64,000 nt of DNA, taken from NCBI GenBank assembly GCA_902603945.1, contig CACKWP010000004.1, positions 1-64,000 of the forward strand, given 5' to 3'. Below the pieces are notes generated by a model. The model was not told the origin of the DNA, made no database searches, and saw only the letters and a program-made list of their open reading frames with translations. Positions 38,447-50,809 of the stretch are shown piece after piece. The DNA comes from an uncultured Pelagibacteraceae bacterium. Its GTDB lineage: Bacteria > Pseudomonadota > Alphaproteobacteria > Pelagibacterales > Pelagibacteraceae. The stretch's first letter is position 1. Each line of letters starts with the position of its first letter. A program made the position numbers and the translations under genes.

Positions 38447-39844
38447 ATGTCAAAAACTCTATACGATAAGATATGGGAAAACCATCTTGTTCATGAACAA
38501 AGCGATGGCACTTCATTAATTTATGTTGATAGACATTTGGTACATGAAGTTACAAGTCCGCAAGCTTTTGAAGGACTTAGATTACAAAAAAGAAAAGTCA
38601 GAAGACCTGAACTAACTCTCGCAGTACCTGATCATAATGTTCCTACAACTGATAGGACCAAGGGAATTAACGATGAGGAGTCTAGAATCCAAGTTGAAAC
38701 ATTAAGAAAAAATTGCAAAGATTTCGGAGTAGAACTTTTTGATGTTAATGACAAGCGTCAAGGTATAGTTCATATCATAGGACCTGAACAAGGCTTCACT
38801 CAACCAGGCACAGTGATTGTATGTGGTGATAGCCACACTGCAACTCATGGAGCCTTTGGTGCATTAGCTTTTGGGATAGGAACTTCTGAAGTTGAACATG
38901 TACTTGCCACACAAACGTTAATGCAAAAAAAATCAAGAAATTTGAGAATTAACGTCAATGGTAAACTACCTAAAGGAGTTACAGCTAAAGATGTAATTTT
39001 AAAAATTATAGGAACAATTGGAACAGCAGGTGGAACTGGATACGTAATTGAATTTGCTGGTGATGTAATCAAAAGTTTAAGTATGGAGGAAAGAATGACG
39101 GTCTGTAATATGACTATAGAAGCAGGCGCTAGAGCAGGTTTAATTGCACCAGACGAAAAGACATTTGATTATTTAAAAGGTAAAACGATGTCACCTAAAG
39201 GTGAGAATTGGACAAAAGCAATAGAATATTGGAAGACTTTATATTCAGATAAAGATTGTAAATTTGATAAAGAAGTTAATATTGACGGGAAAAATATAGA
39301 ACCATTAGTAACATGGGGGACCTCACCTCAAGATGTGTCTCCGGTGACTGGTATTGTGCCTGATCCTGAAAACGAAAAAAATGAGGATAGAAAAATGGCT
39401 ATGAAAAGATCCCTTGATTATATGGGCTTAAAAGCAAATACTAAAATTTCAGAAATTAAAATTGATAAAATTTTTATAGGAAGTTGCACTAATGGTAGAA
39501 TAGAGGACTTAAGATTGGCTGCGGATCTTCTTAAAGGTAAAAAGATTGCCAAAAATGTGAGTGCAATGGTCGTCCCTGGATCAGGACTAGTTAAAGAACA
39601 AGCTGAAAAAGAGGGAATTGATAAAATTTTTAAAGATGCGGGCTTCGAATGGAGAGAGCCTGGGTGCTCGATGTGTTTAGGTATGAACCCAGATCAATTG
39701 AAGCCAAAAGAAAGATGTGCATCAACATCAAATAGAAATTTTGAAGGTAGACAAGGTCGTGGAGGAAGAACACATTTAGTAAGCCCTGGGATGGCCATCG
39801 CAGCTGCAATTAAAGGTCATCTCACAGACGTTAGAGAAATATAG
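38447..39844 (+). CDS. leuC: 3-isopropylmalate dehydratase large subunit
   Basis: [81 protein letters not shown]. Confidence 0.98.
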   Translation: MSKTLYDKIWENHLVHEQSDGTSLIYVDRHLVHEVTSPQAFEGLRLQKRKVRRPELTLAVPDHNVPTTDRTKGINDEESRIQVETLRKNCKDFGVELFDVNDKRQGIVHIIGPEQGFTQPGTVIVCGDSHTATHGAFGALAFGIGTSEVEHVLATQTLMQKKSRNLRINVNGKLPKGVTAKDVILKIIGTIGTAGGTGYVIEFAGDVIKSLSMEERMTVCNMTIEAGARAGLIAPDEKTFDYLKGKTMSPKGENWTKAIEYWKTLYSDKDCKFDKEVNIDGKNIEPLVTWGTSPQDVSPVTGIVPDPENEKNEDRKMAMKRSLDYMGLKANTKISEIKIDKIFIGSCTNGRIEDLRLAADLLKGKKIAKNVSAMVVPGSGLVKEQAEKEGIDKIFKDAGFEWREPGCSMCLGMNPDQLKPKERCASTSNRNFEGRQGRGGRTHLVSPGMAIAAAIKGHLTDVREI

Positions 39845-39845
39845 A

Positions 39846-40454
39846 ATGGAAAAATTTAATAATCTAAAATCAATACCATCATATTTATCACTACAAAATA
39901 TTGATACGGATATGATTATCCCAAAGCAGTTTTTAAAAACTATTAAGAGAACTGGCTTGGGAAAAAGTCTATTTTACGAAATGCGCTATGATGAAAAAGG
40001 AAAAAAGAATGAAGATTTCATACTTAACAAGGAACCTTACAATAAATCTAAAATTCTTTTAGCGGGAAAAAATTTTGGATGCGGCTCATCAAGAGAGCAC
40101 GCTCCATGGGCTCTTGCTGATTTTGGTATCAAGAGTGTAATAAGTTCTAGCTTTGCAGATATTTTTTACAATAACTGTTTCAAGAATGGAATTTTGCCAA
40201 TTAAGATTGATGATAAAATTGTGTTTGAGTTAGCTGAATATTCAAAGAGGCAGGAAGAGATTGAAATAAATTTAGAAAATCAAGAAATAAAATTTGGCAA
40301 TAAAGTTGTAAAGTTTGATCTCGATGCTTTTAAAAAAAAATGTTTAATGGAAGGGTTAGATGATATAGCCCTATCAATGGAAAAAATTTCAAAAGTGGAC
40401 GACTATGAAAAAAAATTACAAAAAACAAAACCTTGGGTTTTAAATAATGGCTAA
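39846..40454 (+). CDS. leuD: 3-isopropylmalate dehydratase small subunit
   Basis: [40 protein letters not shown]. Confidence 0.97.
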   Translation: MEKFNNLKSIPSYLSLQNIDTDMIIPKQFLKTIKRTGLGKSLFYEMRYDEKGKKNEDFILNKEPYNKSKILLAGKNFGCGSSREHAPWALADFGIKSVISSSFADIFYNNCFKNGILPIKIDDKIVFELAEYSKRQEEIEINLENQEIKFGNKVVKFDLDAFKKKCLMEGLDDIALSMEKISKVDDYEKKLQKTKPWVLNNG

Positions 40455-41550
40455 AAAAACTAGAAACATTCTTCTTTTACCTGGTGACGGAATAGGTCCA
40501 GAAGTTATATCAGAAGTTAAAAAAATACTTGAGTGGATGAACAAAAATAAGTCTTTAGATTTTGTTTTGAGTCAGGAATTAATTGGTGGAGCATCTATAG
40601 ATAAAAACGGTGTTCCAATCACAGACGAAGTGTTTTATAAATCTCTAGAGTCTGATGCTGTGATACTGGGTGCATGTGGAGGACCCAAATGGGATAATTT
40701 AGAGTTTTCAAAAAAACCCGAAAGGGCCCTATTAAAACTTAGAAAAGAGTTAAAACTTTTTGCAAATTTAAGACCTGCAATTTGTTTTAAACAATTAGTA
40801 GACTCATCTACCTTAAAACCAGAAATAGTCTCAGGTCTTGATATAATGATCGTTAGGGAATTAACTGGTGGAATTTACTTTGGAGAACCTAGAGGAATTG
40901 AACCTATGGAAAACAACCAGAGGAAAGGAATAAATACGCACAGTTACACTACTTCGGAAATTCAAAGAATAGCAAGAGTAGCCTTCGACTTAGCAAAAAA
41001 AAGAAGAAATAAAGTTACATCATGCGAAAAATCAAATGTTATGGAAGCAGGTGTTTTATGGAGAGAAGAAGTTCAGTTAATAAAAGATAAGGAATTTAAA
41101 AAAGTAGAATTAAATCATATGCTCGCAGACAATTGTGCTATGCAACTTTTAAGGTATCCAAAACAATTTGATGTAATTTTAGCTGATAATTTATTTGGAG
41201 ACATGTTATCCGATGAAGCCGCAATGCTTACAGGATCACTTGGTCTGTTGCCTTCAGCTTCGCTTGGAATAAAAGACAAAAACGGAAGAATCAGGTCGCT
41301 TTATGAACCAGTCCACGGTTCAGCTCCTGACATAGAGGGTAAAAACATTGCAAATCCTATAGCTACTATTTTAAGTTTATCGATGGCATTGAGGTATTCA
41401 TTAGACTTAGAAAAAGAAGCAGATCAACTTGATAAAGCAGTGCAATCCGTCCTTGATGAAGGGTTAAGAACAAAAGACATTCTCTCTAAAAATATGAAAG
41501 AGGTTTCAACATCTCAGATGGGTGATGCAATTATTGCGAAATTAAAATAA
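40447..41550 (+). CDS. leuB: 3-isopropylmalate dehydrogenase
   Basis: [55 protein letters not shown]. Confidence 0.98.
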   Translation: MAKKTRNILLLPGDGIGPEVISEVKKILEWMNKNKSLDFVLSQELIGGASIDKNGVPITDEVFYKSLESDAVILGACGGPKWDNLEFSKKPERALLKLRKELKLFANLRPAICFKQLVDSSTLKPEIVSGLDIMIVRELTGGIYFGEPRGIEPMENNQRKGINTHSYTTSEIQRIARVAFDLAKKRRNKVTSCEKSNVMEAGVLWREEVQLIKDKEFKKVELNHMLADNCAMQLLRYPKQFDVILADNLFGDMLSDEAAMLTGSLGLLPSASLGIKDKNGRIRSLYEPVHGSAPDIEGKNIANPIATILSLSMALRYSLDLEKEADQLDKAVQSVLDEGLRTKDILSKNMKEVSTSQMGDAIIAKLK

Positions 41551-41560
41551 AGTAGTCTTT

Positions 41561-42553
41561 ATGAATTTTGCGATTATAGGAGCATCAGGTAATGTAGGTA
41601 GAAAAACCATTGAAATATTGGAGAAATCTAAAATTCCATTTAAAGAATTATTTTTGGTTGCCTCAAAGAAAAGTGCTGGAAAAAAAATTAGATTTAGGAA
41701 TAAAGATATTAAAATTGAAAATTTAGAAAATTATGATTTTTCTAAAGCGCAAATAACTTTTTTTGCTGCAGGAAGTCAAATAGCCAAAGAATGGGCACCA
41801 AAGGCGGCAAAAAAAACTATCGTAATAGATAACTCAAGCTACTTTAGAATGCAAAAAGAGGTTCCTTTGGTGGTTCCTGAAGTAAATGCTGATCAGTTAG
41901 AAAATCATAAAAATATTATTTCAAATCCTAATTGTTCAACAATGCAGATGGTGCTTGCACTAAAACCTCTACATGACGAATATAAAATTAAAAGAGTAAT
42001 TGTTTCGACCTACCAAGCAGTCTCAGGCGCAGGAAAAGCACCAATGGATGAACTTATTAGTCAGACAAAAGATTTTTTAGACAATAAAAAAATAAATTCA
42101 AAGAATTTTACTAAACAAATCGCTTTTAATTTAATTCCTCATATCGATCTTTTCGATAAAGATGGTTACACAAAAGAGGAATTAAAAATGACTAATGAAA
42201 CGAAAAAAATTTTAGATCAAGAAATTGATGTCACAGCTACATGTGTGAGGGTTCCCGTAAGAACTGGACACTCCGAGTCAATAAATATTGAATTTGATAA
42301 TTTATATGATTTTGAGAATATTATTAAAATTTTAAAAGATGCTCCTGGTTGTAAGGTAATAGATGACAGGAAAGATGGGGGGTACATCACACCGCTAGAA
42401 GCTGAAGGAGATTTTACAACTTATATTTCCCGAATCAGAAAAGATAATTCAAATGTCAAAGCTATAAATATTTGGGTTGTTTCAGATAACTTATTAAAAG
42501 GAGCCGCATTAAATACTGTTCAAATAGCTGAGCATTTAGTGAAAAAATTATAA
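41561..42553 (+). CDS. asd: Aspartate-semialdehyde dehydrogenase
   Basis: IIGASGNVGRKTIEIL, ISNPNCSTMQMVLALKPLH, STYQAVSGAGK, RVPVRTGHSES. Confidence 0.95.
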   Translation: MNFAIIGASGNVGRKTIEILEKSKIPFKELFLVASKKSAGKKIRFRNKDIKIENLENYDFSKAQITFFAAGSQIAKEWAPKAAKKTIVIDNSSYFRMQKEVPLVVPEVNADQLENHKNIISNPNCSTMQMVLALKPLHDEYKIKRVIVSTYQAVSGAGKAPMDELISQTKDFLDNKKINSKNFTKQIAFNLIPHIDLFDKDGYTKEELKMTNETKKILDQEIDVTATCVRVPVRTGHSESINIEFDNLYDFENIIKILKDAPGCKVIDDRKDGGYITPLEAEGDFTTYISRIRKDNSNVKAINIWVVSDNLLKGAALNTVQIAEHLVKKL

Positions 42554-42577
42554 CTTTAGTTTATAAATATTTTATGT

Positions 42578-42964
42578 ATGGACAAAAATAATACACCTTT
42601 AAGCCCACACCTTCAGATTTATAAATGGCAGATATCATCTTTGTTGTCCATTACACATAGAATTGTTGGAGTGATTAATACATTAGCTATAACAATAATT
42701 TGTTTCTGGAGTTTATCTTTACTGTTTGGGGTAGAGGGATACCAAATAATAAATAACTTTTTAAAAAGTTTTTTTGGTAAATTTATAGCAGTTGGTCTTT
42801 GTTGGACTTTTAGCTTTCATATCTTGAATGAGCTTCGACATTTATTTTGGGATCTTGGATATGGCTTTGATCTTAAAGTTTCTAAAATTACCGGAGTTTC
42901 AGTTTTAGTAGGTTCGTTTCTATTAACAATTTTATTTTATTTAATTGGAAAAAATTTTATTTAG
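42578..42964 (+). CDS. sdhC: Succinate dehydrogenase cytochrome b556 subunit
   Basis: PLSPHLQIYKWQISSLLSITHRIVGV, HILNELRHLFWDLGYGF. Confidence 0.96.
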   Translation: MDKNNTPLSPHLQIYKWQISSLLSITHRIVGVINTLAITIICFWSLSLLFGVEGYQIINNFLKSFFGKFIAVGLCWTFSFHILNELRHLFWDLGYGFDLKVSKITGVSVLVGSFLLTILFYLIGKNFI

Positions 42965-42965
42965 T

Positions 42966-43292
42966 ATGCACACATCAACAAAAAAATGGTTATTTACTAA
43001 AATTAGCTCATTTATCCTAATCCCTTTTATGATTTGGTTTATTGTCAGCTTTGTATCTATTTATGAGAATGATTATCAAGATGTAGCTATTTTTTTTACT
43101 CAACAACCAACTAGAATTTTGTTTTCTCTATTTATTGTATTAGCATTCTTTTTTTCAGCTTTAACAATAAGTGAGATATTTGAAGATTATATAAAAGACC
43201 AAAAAATCAAAAATGTCGCAAATAAACTATTGAATATATTTGCTATAATTATGCCTTTAATAACTATTACAGGAATATATAATTTATCATAA
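42966..43292 (+). CDS. sdhD: Succinate dehydrogenase membrane anchor subunit
   Basis: Three TM; between sdhC and sdh[19 protein letters not shown] at 42966 within the 42945 ORF. Confidence 0.88.
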   Translation: MHTSTKKWLFTKISSFILIPFMIWFIVSFVSIYENDYQDVAIFFTQQPTRILFSLFIVLAFFFSALTISEIFEDYIKDQKIKNVANKLLNIFAIIMPLITITGIYNLS

Positions 43293-45067
43293 TGAGTGCA
43301 TATAAAATTATAGACCACGAATATGACGTTGTTGTTTTAGGAGCCGGCGGCTCTGGTCTTCGAGCAGCAGTTGGTCTATCAGAAGCTGGACTTAAAACAG
43401 CTTGTATTTCAAAAGTGTTTCCAACAAGAAGTCATACTTCTGCTGCGCAAGGTGGCATATCGGCTGCATTAGGTAATATGGGTGAAGATGATTGGAGATG
43501 GCACATGTATGATACTGTCAAAGGGTCAGACTGGTTAGGTGATCAAGACGCCATCGAATATTTATGCAAGGAAGCTCCAAGAGCAGTGGTAGAACTAGAA
43601 AGATACGGGGTACCATTCAGCAGAACTGATGATGGGAAAATTTATCAAAGGCCTTTTGGCGGAATGACAAAAAATTATGGAAACGGAACTGCACAAAGGA
43701 CCTGTGCTGCAGCTGATAGAACTGGTCATGCTATCCTTCACACATTATACGGACAAGCATTAAAACATAATACAGAATTTTTCATAGAATACTTTGCATT
43801 AGATTTAATAATGAAAAATGGTGAGTGCAAAGGAGTAATAGCTTGGAACTTAACAGATGGAACTATTCACAGATTTAGGTCTCACATTACTATAATTGCA
43901 ACAGGCGGATATGGAAAAGTTTATTATTCAGCTACCTCAGCACACACTTGTACAGGAGATGGGAACGCAATGGTATTAAGAGCTGGATTACCTCTACAAG
44001 ATATGGAGTTTGTACAATTTCATCCAACAGGCATTTACGGAGTAGGATGTCTAATAACAGAGGGTGCAAGAGGTGAAGGTGGGTTCTTAGTAAACGGAAA
44101 AGGTGAGAGATTTATGGAACGTTACGCGCCTAACGCAAAAGATTTGGCATCTAGAGATGTAGTAAGTAGATCAATGGAGATGGAAATTAATGAAGGCAGA
44201 GGAGTAGGTAAAGATAAAGATCATATAAATTTACATCTAGATCATTTAGATAAAGAGGTTTTAGAAGAGAGACTTCCAGGAATATCAGAGGCTGCAAAAA
44301 CATTTGCAAATGTTGATGTAAATAAACAACCAATTCCAGTTGTGCCTACTGTTCATTATAATATGGGTGGTATACCAACAAATTATAAGGCAGAAGTATT
44401 AACTTTAAATGGTTCAGAAAAAACAGTCCCTGGATTAATGGCAATAGGTGAAGCAGCTTGCGTATCAGTCCACGGAGCCAACAGATTAGGATCAAATTCT
44501 CTAATTGATCTTGTAGTATTTGGAAGAGCTGCTGCTAAAAGAGCAGCAGAACTTGTTAAACCAGGTATGGCTCACGAAGAAGTTTCTAGTTCTGAAACGG
44601 ATAAATGTTTGAGTAGATTTGATAAAATCAGAAACTCTTCGGGCTCAACAAAGACTTCAGAATTAAGATTAAATATGCAAAAAACAATGCAATCAAAATG
44701 TGCTGTATTCAGAACTGAGAAAACACTCAAAGAGGGTGTAGATCAAATAAGAAAGCCTTATGAAGGAATAGAAGATATTTCTGTAAAAGATAAATCTCTT
44801 CTCTTTAATACAGATTTAGTTGAGACTTTGGAGTTCGATAACCTGATTAGACAAGCGCTTACAACTATGGACTCAGCTTATAGCAGAAAAGAGAGTAGAG
44901 GCGCTCATGCCAGAGAAGATTATAGCAAAAGAGATGATAAAAACTTTATGAAGCACACTCTAGCATGGCAAAATGGTAAAAAAGTAGAAATAAAATATAG
45001 AGATGTGCATTCAAGAACTCTTACAAACGATGTGCAATACTTTCCACCTAAGGAGAGAGTTTATTAA
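43292..45067 (+). CDS. sdhA: Succinate dehydrogenase flavoprotein subunit
   Basis: [68 protein letters not shown]. Confidence 0.98.
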   Translation: MSAYKIIDHEYDVVVLGAGGSGLRAAVGLSEAGLKTACISKVFPTRSHTSAAQGGISAALGNMGEDDWRWHMYDTVKGSDWLGDQDAIEYLCKEAPRAVVELERYGVPFSRTDDGKIYQRPFGGMTKNYGNGTAQRTCAAADRTGHAILHTLYGQALKHNTEFFIEYFALDLIMKNGECKGVIAWNLTDGTIHRFRSHITIIATGGYGKVYYSATSAHTCTGDGNAMVLRAGLPLQDMEFVQFHPTGIYGVGCLITEGARGEGGFLVNGKGERFMERYAPNAKDLASRDVVSRSMEMEINEGRGVGKDKDHINLHLDHLDKEVLEERLPGISEAAKTFANVDVNKQPIPVVPTVHYNMGGIPTNYKAEVLTLNGSEKTVPGLMAIGEAACVSVHGANRLGSNSLIDLVVFGRAAAKRAAELVKPGMAHEEVSSSETDKCLSRFDKIRNSSGSTKTSELRLNMQKTMQSKCAVFRTEKTLKEGVDQIRKPYEGIEDISVKDKSLLFNTDLVETLEFDNLIRQALTTMDSAYSRKESRGAHAREDYSKRDDKNFMKHTLAWQNGKKVEIKYRDVHSRTLTNDVQYFPPKERVY

Positions 45068-45069
45068 GA

Positions 45070-45846
45070 ATGGCTCAATTTAACTTGCCTCAAAACTCAA
45101 AAATAGAAGTTGGTAAGTACTACAAAGACGAGACAAATTCAAAGAATTTAAAAAAAGTCAATGTTTATAGATGGGACCCATCTAGCGGGAAAAATCCAAG
45201 AGTTGATACTTTTGAGGTAGACATGGATACATGTGGGCCAAAAGTTTTAGATATTCTATTTAAAATAAAAAATGAGATCGATCCATCGCTTACGTTTAGA
45301 AGATCATGTGCTCATGGAGTTTGTGGTTCCTGTGCGATGAATATTGATGGCGTAAACACCTTAGCTTGCATAAAATCTCATACAGATATCAATGGCGATC
45401 TTAACGTTTACCCTCTACCACATTTGAAAGTAGTTAAAGATTTAATTGGGGACTTAAGCACACTTTATAAACAGTACGAGTCAATTAAACCTTGGTTGCA
45501 AACTGAACAGACTGGAAAGGAAAAGGAAGAATTAAGGCAATCTCAAAAAGATAGAGAAAAGCTAGATGGGTACTACGAATGTATACTTTGTGCTTGCTGT
45601 TCAACTTCATGCCCAAGTTATTGGTGGAATGGTGATAAATATTTAGGACCAGCTGTACTTCTTCAAGCATATAGATGGATCAACGATAGTAGAGATGGAG
45701 ATAAAAAAGAAAGACTGAAGAAAGTAGCAGATGAATTAAAATTATATAGATGCCATACAATAATGAATTGTACAAATTCTTGTCCAAAAGGATTAAATCC
45801 TGCAAAAGCCATAGGATCTATTAAGAAAATGCTTGCAACAAGCTAA
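45070..45846 (+). CDS. sdhB: Succinate dehydrogenase iron-sulfur subunit
   Basis: [64 protein letters not shown]. Confidence 0.98.
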   Translation: MAQFNLPQNSKIEVGKYYKDETNSKNLKKVNVYRWDPSSGKNPRVDTFEVDMDTCGPKVLDILFKIKNEIDPSLTFRRSCAHGVCGSCAMNIDGVNTLACIKSHTDINGDLNVYPLPHLKVVKDLIGDLSTLYKQYESIKPWLQTEQTGKEKEELRQSQKDREKLDGYYECILCACCSTSCPSYWWNGDKYLGPAVLLQAYRWINDSRDGDKKERLKKVADELKLYRCHTIMNCTNSCPKGLNPAKAIGSIKKMLATS

Positions 45847-45869
45847 AAGCTTATTTATTCAATATCATC

Positions 45870-47363
45870 ATGAAAACTATAGAACACTTTGTTGGAGGAA
45901 AATCCTTTAGCGGGGACTCAAAAAAAACAAGTAAAGTTTTTAATCCTGCTACGGGCGAACAAAGCGCAGAAGTAAAATTAGCTTCTACAAAGGACGTAAA
46001 CCAAGCAGTTGCTAATGCAAAAAAAGCTTTTGAAGATTGGGCTAATAAGCCACCGCTTCAACGAGCGAGAATAATGTTTAAATTTAAAGAATTAATTGAG
46101 AAAAATTCAGACGAACTTACTAAAATTATAGTTTCTGAACATGGAAAAGTTTATGAGGATGCAAAAGGCTCACTAACAAGAGGTTTAGAAGTTGTTGAGT
46201 ATGCCTGCGGTATACCACAAATGCTTAAAGGTGAGTTTACAGAAAACGTGGGATCCAGCGTTGATAGCTGGTCTATTCGTCAACCTCTTGGTGTTTGTGC
46301 AGGGATTACACCATTTAATTTTCCTGCAATGGTACCAATGTGGATGTTTCCAATGGCTATTGCTTGTGGAAATACTTTTGTTTTGAAACCATCTGAAAAA
46401 GATCCATCATGCTCAATGAGGCTAGCAGAACTTTTAAAAGATGCTGGTTTACCTGATGGTGTTTTTAATATTGTTAATGGAGATAAGGAAGCAGTAGACG
46501 CTTTAATAAGTAATAAGGATGTTGTGGCTATGAGTTTTGTTGGCTCTACTCCAATAGCAAAATATATTTATGAGAATTGTGCAAAAAATGAAAAAAGGGT
46601 GCAAGCACTTGGCGGAGCAAAAAATCACTGTGTTGTAATGCCAGATTGTGATTTGGATCAAGCAGTTAATGGTTTAATGGGCGCAGCTTATGGTTCAGCA
46701 GGTGAAAGATGTATGGCTCAATCAGTAGCGGTTGCAGTAGGTGGAATTGGAGATAAACTTGTAGAATCTTTAGCAAAAAAAGTCGAAGCATTAAAAGTTG
46801 GTCCAGGAATGGATAAACTATCTGAAATGGGACCATTAGTGACAAAAGAGCACTTAGCAAAAGTTAAAGGTTATGTTGATATCGGAGAGAAAGAAGGAGC
46901 AAAATTAATTGTGGATGGAAGAAATTTTAAATTACAAGGTTATGAAAACGGATATTACATAGGCGGATGTTTGTTCGATCATGTTAAAAAAGATATGAGA
47001 ATTTACAAAGAAGAAATTTTCGGCCCAGTGTTATCCGTTGTAAGAGCTAAAGATTTTGATGAAGCTTTACAACTTGTTAATGACCACGAGTTTGGAAATG
47101 GAGTGAGCATATTTACAAGAGATGGTGATACAGGAAGGACATTCTCTAATAAAGCTAAAATTGGCATGGTTGGAATTAACATTCCAATCCCAGTACCAAT
47201 GGCATTCCATAGTTTTGGTGGATGGAAGAGATCTTTGTTTGGAGATCAGCACATGCACGGGCCAGAGGGAGTAAGGTTTTATACTAAATTAAAAACCATT
47301 ACATCAAGATGGCCAACAGGCTTGAGAACTGACCCTGAGTTTGTAATGCCAACAATGAAATAA
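45870..47363 (+). CDS. mmsA: CoA-acylating methylmalonate-semialdehyde dehydrogenase
   Basis: FVGGKSFSGDSKKTSKVFNPATGE, GITPFNFPAMVPMWMFPMAIACGNTFVLKPSEKDPS, AAYGSAGERCMAQSVAVAVG. Confidence 0.94.
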   Translation: MKTIEHFVGGKSFSGDSKKTSKVFNPATGEQSAEVKLASTKDVNQAVANAKKAFEDWANKPPLQRARIMFKFKELIEKNSDELTKIIVSEHGKVYEDAKGSLTRGLEVVEYACGIPQMLKGEFTENVGSSVDSWSIRQPLGVCAGITPFNFPAMVPMWMFPMAIACGNTFVLKPSEKDPSCSMRLAELLKDAGLPDGVFNIVNGDKEAVDALISNKDVVAMSFVGSTPIAKYIYENCAKNEKRVQALGGAKNHCVVMPDCDLDQAVNGLMGAAYGSAGERCMAQSVAVAVGGIGDKLVESLAKKVEALKVGPGMDKLSEMGPLVTKEHLAKVKGYVDIGEKEGAKLIVDGRNFKLQGYENGYYIGGCLFDHVKKDMRIYKEEIFGPVLSVVRAKDFDEALQLVNDHEFGNGVSIFTRDGDTGRTFSNKAKIGMVGINIPIPVPMAFHSFGGWKRSLFGDQHMHGPEGVRFYTKLKTITSRWPTGLRTDPEFVMPTMK

Positions 47364-47369
47364 ACAATA

Positions 47370-48329
47370 ATGAAAAAAAAAATAACATTAATTGGAGCGG
47401 GACAAATTGGGGGTACTTTGGCTCATCTTATAGCCCTTAAAGGTTTAGCAGATGTTGTTTTATTTGATGTAGCTGCAGGGTTGGCAAAAGGAAAAGCTTT
47501 AGATATAGCCCAATCGTCCCCAGTGAACGGATTCAATGTCAATTTATATGGAACTGACAATTACCAAGATACAAAAAATTCTGATGTAATTATAATTACT
47601 GCAGGCGTACCTAGAAAACCAGGTATGACAAGAGATGACTTGCTAGGAATTAATCTAAAAATTATCAAACAAGTTGCTGAAGGAATTAAAAAAACATCTC
47701 CAGATGCTTTTGTTATATGCATTACAAATCCTTTAGATGTAATTGTCATGGCTTTGCAAAAATATTCTGGGCTACCTAAAAATAAAGTTGTTGGAATGGC
47801 AGGTATATTAGATTCTTCTAGGTTTATTTACTTTCTTTCTCAAGAATTAAAAGTTCCTGTAGATAAAATTAAATCTTTTGTTTTAGGCGGTCATGGGGAC
47901 ACCATGGTTGCGATGTTGGGTTCAACAGAAGTAGAGGGTAAAAAAATCACTGAGCTAGTTAAAGAAGGTAAATTAACTAAAGAAAGATTAGCACAGATAG
48001 TTGATCGAACAAAAAAAGGAGGTGCAGAAATTGTAAAATATTTAGAGAAAGGTTCAGCATTTTATGCTCCAGCTGCTTCGGGGGTTGAGATGGCAGAGTC
48101 GTATCTAAAAGATTTAAAAAAACAACTTCCGTGCGCAGTTCATCTAAATGGAGAATATAATACAAAAAATATTTATGCTGGTGTACCAGTAATAATTGGA
48201 TCTAGAGGAGTTGAAAAAATTATTGAATTAAATCTTACTCCAGATGAAGAAACAAATTTTAAAAAATCAGTCGAGTCTGTTAAAGATTTATTCGATGCTG
48301 CAAAAAAAATTGATCCAGAACTTAAATAA
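47370..48329 (+). CDS. mdh: Malate dehydrogenase
   Basis: [61 protein letters not shown]. Confidence 0.97.
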   Translation: MKKKITLIGAGQIGGTLAHLIALKGLADVVLFDVAAGLAKGKALDIAQSSPVNGFNVNLYGTDNYQDTKNSDVIIITAGVPRKPGMTRDDLLGINLKIIKQVAEGIKKTSPDAFVICITNPLDVIVMALQKYSGLPKNKVVGMAGILDSSRFIYFLSQELKVPVDKIKSFVLGGHGDTMVAMLGSTEVEGKKITELVKEGKLTKERLAQIVDRTKKGGAEIVKYLEKGSAFYAPAASGVEMAESYLKDLKKQLPCAVHLNGEYNTKNIYAGVPVIIGSRGVEKIIELNLTPDEETNFKKSVESVKDLFDAAKKIDPELK

Positions 48330-49866
48330 CATTCTATTTAAAAGAAATTATTATATTTTTATTTTAATAATAAGTTCATTTTTCTTTACGTTTTATTATG
48401 GTTTTATTGGTATTTTCCCGATCGATAGTTTTTTAATTTACGATGCAGGTTATAAGCTTTTAAATGGATATCACCCTTTCAGAGATTATTGGTCTATCAC
48501 TGGGCCGATATTAGATTATATTCAGTTTGTTTTTTTTAAGTTATTCGGGATTAATTGGTTTAGCTATGTATTACATGCAGCCGTATTAAATTTATTTATA
48601 ACACTTATTTTTTTTTACTTTTTTATACAGTTAGGAATTAAGACTGGTTACAGTTTTCTTTACTCTATTAGTGCATCAATCTTGGCTTATCCATCAGTAG
48701 GAACACCTTTTATGGATCATCACGCAGTAATTTTTTCGCTAGCATCTGGCATATTTTTATTTTTAGCATTTTTAAAAGATAAACCTATTTTCTGGTTCTT
48801 AGTACCTGTATTTCTTTTTGCGTCATTTTTATCTAAACAAATACCATCTGCTTACTTACTTTTATTGTTTTTTTCGTTTATTTTAATATTTTGGATTTTT
48901 TTTAAGACTAAAAATTACAAATTTTGGGTTTATTTGATCTCGGGGTCAATCTTATCATTATTTATCTTTTTATTATTTATTCTAATAAATAAAATACCTC
49001 TAAATAGTTTTTTTATTCAATACATTTTCTATCCCTTAGAAATAGGCAAAGATAGAAGTTCAAGTATTAATTATAACTTTAATAATGTTTTTTCTCAATT
49101 TAAGTTCATTTACTTTTCAATGATACCTTTAATTTTTGTTCTTTTCAGATTATCAAAAAAAAAACTTAATTTGGAAATTAAGAAAGATTACTTTTTATTA
49201 ACATTTACATTGTTAATGGTAAGTACATTTATATTAGGACAAATATTCACAAAAAATCAAATCTTAATATTTTTTTTAATACCTTTTCTTATTGGTATAT
49301 CACATTTTTTTTGCAACAAATATTTCAATAAAAAATTTATTTTAATTTTCTTAGTTTCAATTGTAATTATCTCAACAATTAAATTTCACTTACGATTTAA
49401 TGAGAATAAAAAATTTATGGAATTAAACAACGTAGATTTAAGTCTTGCCGTTGAAGCTGAAAATTTTGATAAATCATTAAAAGGTTTAAAATGGATTACG
49501 CCTTACAACATAAGTCCAGCAGAAGAAATCGAAAATCTAATTGAAATTAAAGAAATTATTTTATCTGATAAAACAAATAAAATTATAATAACAGACTATC
49601 AAATTTTTCCCTCAATTTTAAAATTAAAAAATATAGCCCCAAACAAGTGGTTTGACTCTATGAGTGTACCAAGTAGAGACAATAAATATTTTAATACCTA
49701 TAAAAATTTTTTTATTGCAAGCTTAAGGGATCAGAAAATAAAAACTTTATTCATACTTAAAGATAAAGAAAGGTATTTAAAAAATATATTCAATACCGAC
49801 TGTTATGTAAAAGAAAATATAAATGAAAACTTATCAAAAATTAACATAGAAAAATGCATAAATTAG
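48295..49866 (+). CDS. Polytopic membrane protein, glycosyltransferase-C / GT39-like (tentative)
   Basis: Many TM segments; early luminal/periplasmic motif [42 protein letters not shown] resembles ArnT/PMT-type GT-C proteins; ATG 48295 overlaps mdh. Confidence 0.6.
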   Translation: MLQKKLIQNLNNILFKRNYYIFILIISSFFFTFYYGFIGIFPIDSFLIYDAGYKLLNGYHPFRDYWSITGPILDYIQFVFFKLFGINWFSYVLHAAVLNLFITLIFFYFFIQLGIKTGYSFLYSISASILAYPSVGTPFMDHHAVIFSLASGIFLFLAFLKDKPIFWFLVPVFLFASFLSKQIPSAYLLLLFFSFILIFWIFFKTKNYKFWVYLISGSILSLFIFLLFILINKIPLNSFFIQYIFYPLEIGKDRSSSINYNFNNVFSQFKFIYFSMIPLIFVLFRLSKKKLNLEIKKDYFLLTFTLLMVSTFILGQIFTKNQILIFFLIPFLIGISHFFCNKYFNKKFILIFLVSIVIISTIKFHLRFNENKKFMELNNVDLSLAVEAENFDKSLKGLKWITPYNISPAEEIENLIEIKEIILSDKTNKIIITDYQIFPSILKLKNIAPNKWFDSMSVPSRDNKYFNTYKNFFIASLRDQKIKTLFILKDKERYLKNIFNTDCYVKENINENLSKINIEKCIN

Positions 49867-49873
49867 TGTCAAG

Positions 49874-50734
49874 TTAAGTAATACTTTTTATTATAGATAA
49901 ATTAATTTTTTTTGGTTTTAGAATAATATTTATTCCCGTTAAAATTAAATTAACTATTAAAAAAAATGAAATAATTATAATTTTTAATTTTATATCCTCT
50001 AAAAAAAGTAAAGTTAAAACTAGTAAAAAAAAAGTTCTTAAAAAAACTGTTTTGTAAAAGACAGAGATTATTTTAACAGTGTGCAATATTAAAAATTTTA
50101 GATTTACTTTTGAATTTCCGTAAAATCTCTTGTTCTTTTTTATCTTTACAAAAAAAAACTTATTATAATTCTTAAGCACTCCCGATGAATAAGCTAAATA
50201 TAAATTATTATTAGAAAGAATTTTATTTAATAAAAATGATGGAAATGAACTAAAATTACCAAAATTAATATATTTTCCTGTTAAGATAAAAGTGATTATT
50301 AGACGAAATTGATTTAGAGCTTTTAGAAAATTATTTTCTGTTCTTTTTTTTCGTGAAGCAAAAATGAAGTAATCTTTTTTTAAATTTACTAACTTTATTA
50401 ACTTTTTAACCATATTAGGATTATCTTCGCCATCAGAGTCTAGAATAGATATTATTGTTTCTTTATCTTTTTTCTTAATTATTTTTTGCAAATATTTTAA
50501 ACCAAAAAAAATCGCTTTTTGACTACCGACATTTTTACCTAAATTAATCACATTTATTTTTTTTAAATTAGAATATTTCTTATTTAAGATTAATTTTTTT
50601 GAGGAAAAATCATTTACTATAATTATGAAGTTATTTGATTTTAAAGTTTTAAAGCTTTGATTAAGAATTTCTAAAACTTTTTTCAAAGAGTCCCAATCAT
50701 TGTAGACAGGTAATATTACATAATTTTTTTTCAT
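49874..50734 (-). CDS. Glycosyltransferase family 2 protein (dolichol-phosphate mannosyltransferase-like)
   Basis: YVILPVYNDWDSLKKVLEIL, NLGKNVGSQKAIFFGLKYL, ILDSDGEDNPNMVKKLI; C-terminal TM segments. Confidence 0.8.
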   Translation of the reverse strand: MKKNYVILPVYNDWDSLKKVLEILNQSFKTLKSNNFIIIVNDFSSKKLILNKKYSNLKKINVINLGKNVGSQKAIFFGLKYLQKIIKKKDKETIISILDSDGEDNPNMVKKLIKLVNLKKDYFIFASRKKRTENNFLKALNQFRLIITFILTGKYINFGNFSSFPSFLLNKILSNNNLYLAYSSGVLKNYNKFFFVKIKKNKRFYGNSKVNLKFLILHTVKIISVFYKTVFLRTFFLLVLTLLFLEDIKLKIIIISFFLIVNLILTGINIILKPKKINLSIIKSIT

Positions 50735-50809
50735 AAATATAAAATAAATATAAATTTTAATTGCTTATAAACTTATATTAACTATAAATGATAAAAAAAA
50801 AAATAATTA

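Noticed and set aside
50735-50809. Riboswitch or leader RNA upstream of sucC
   Set aside because: 75 nt of nearly pure A/T without stable stems; only a divergent promoter region is plausible.
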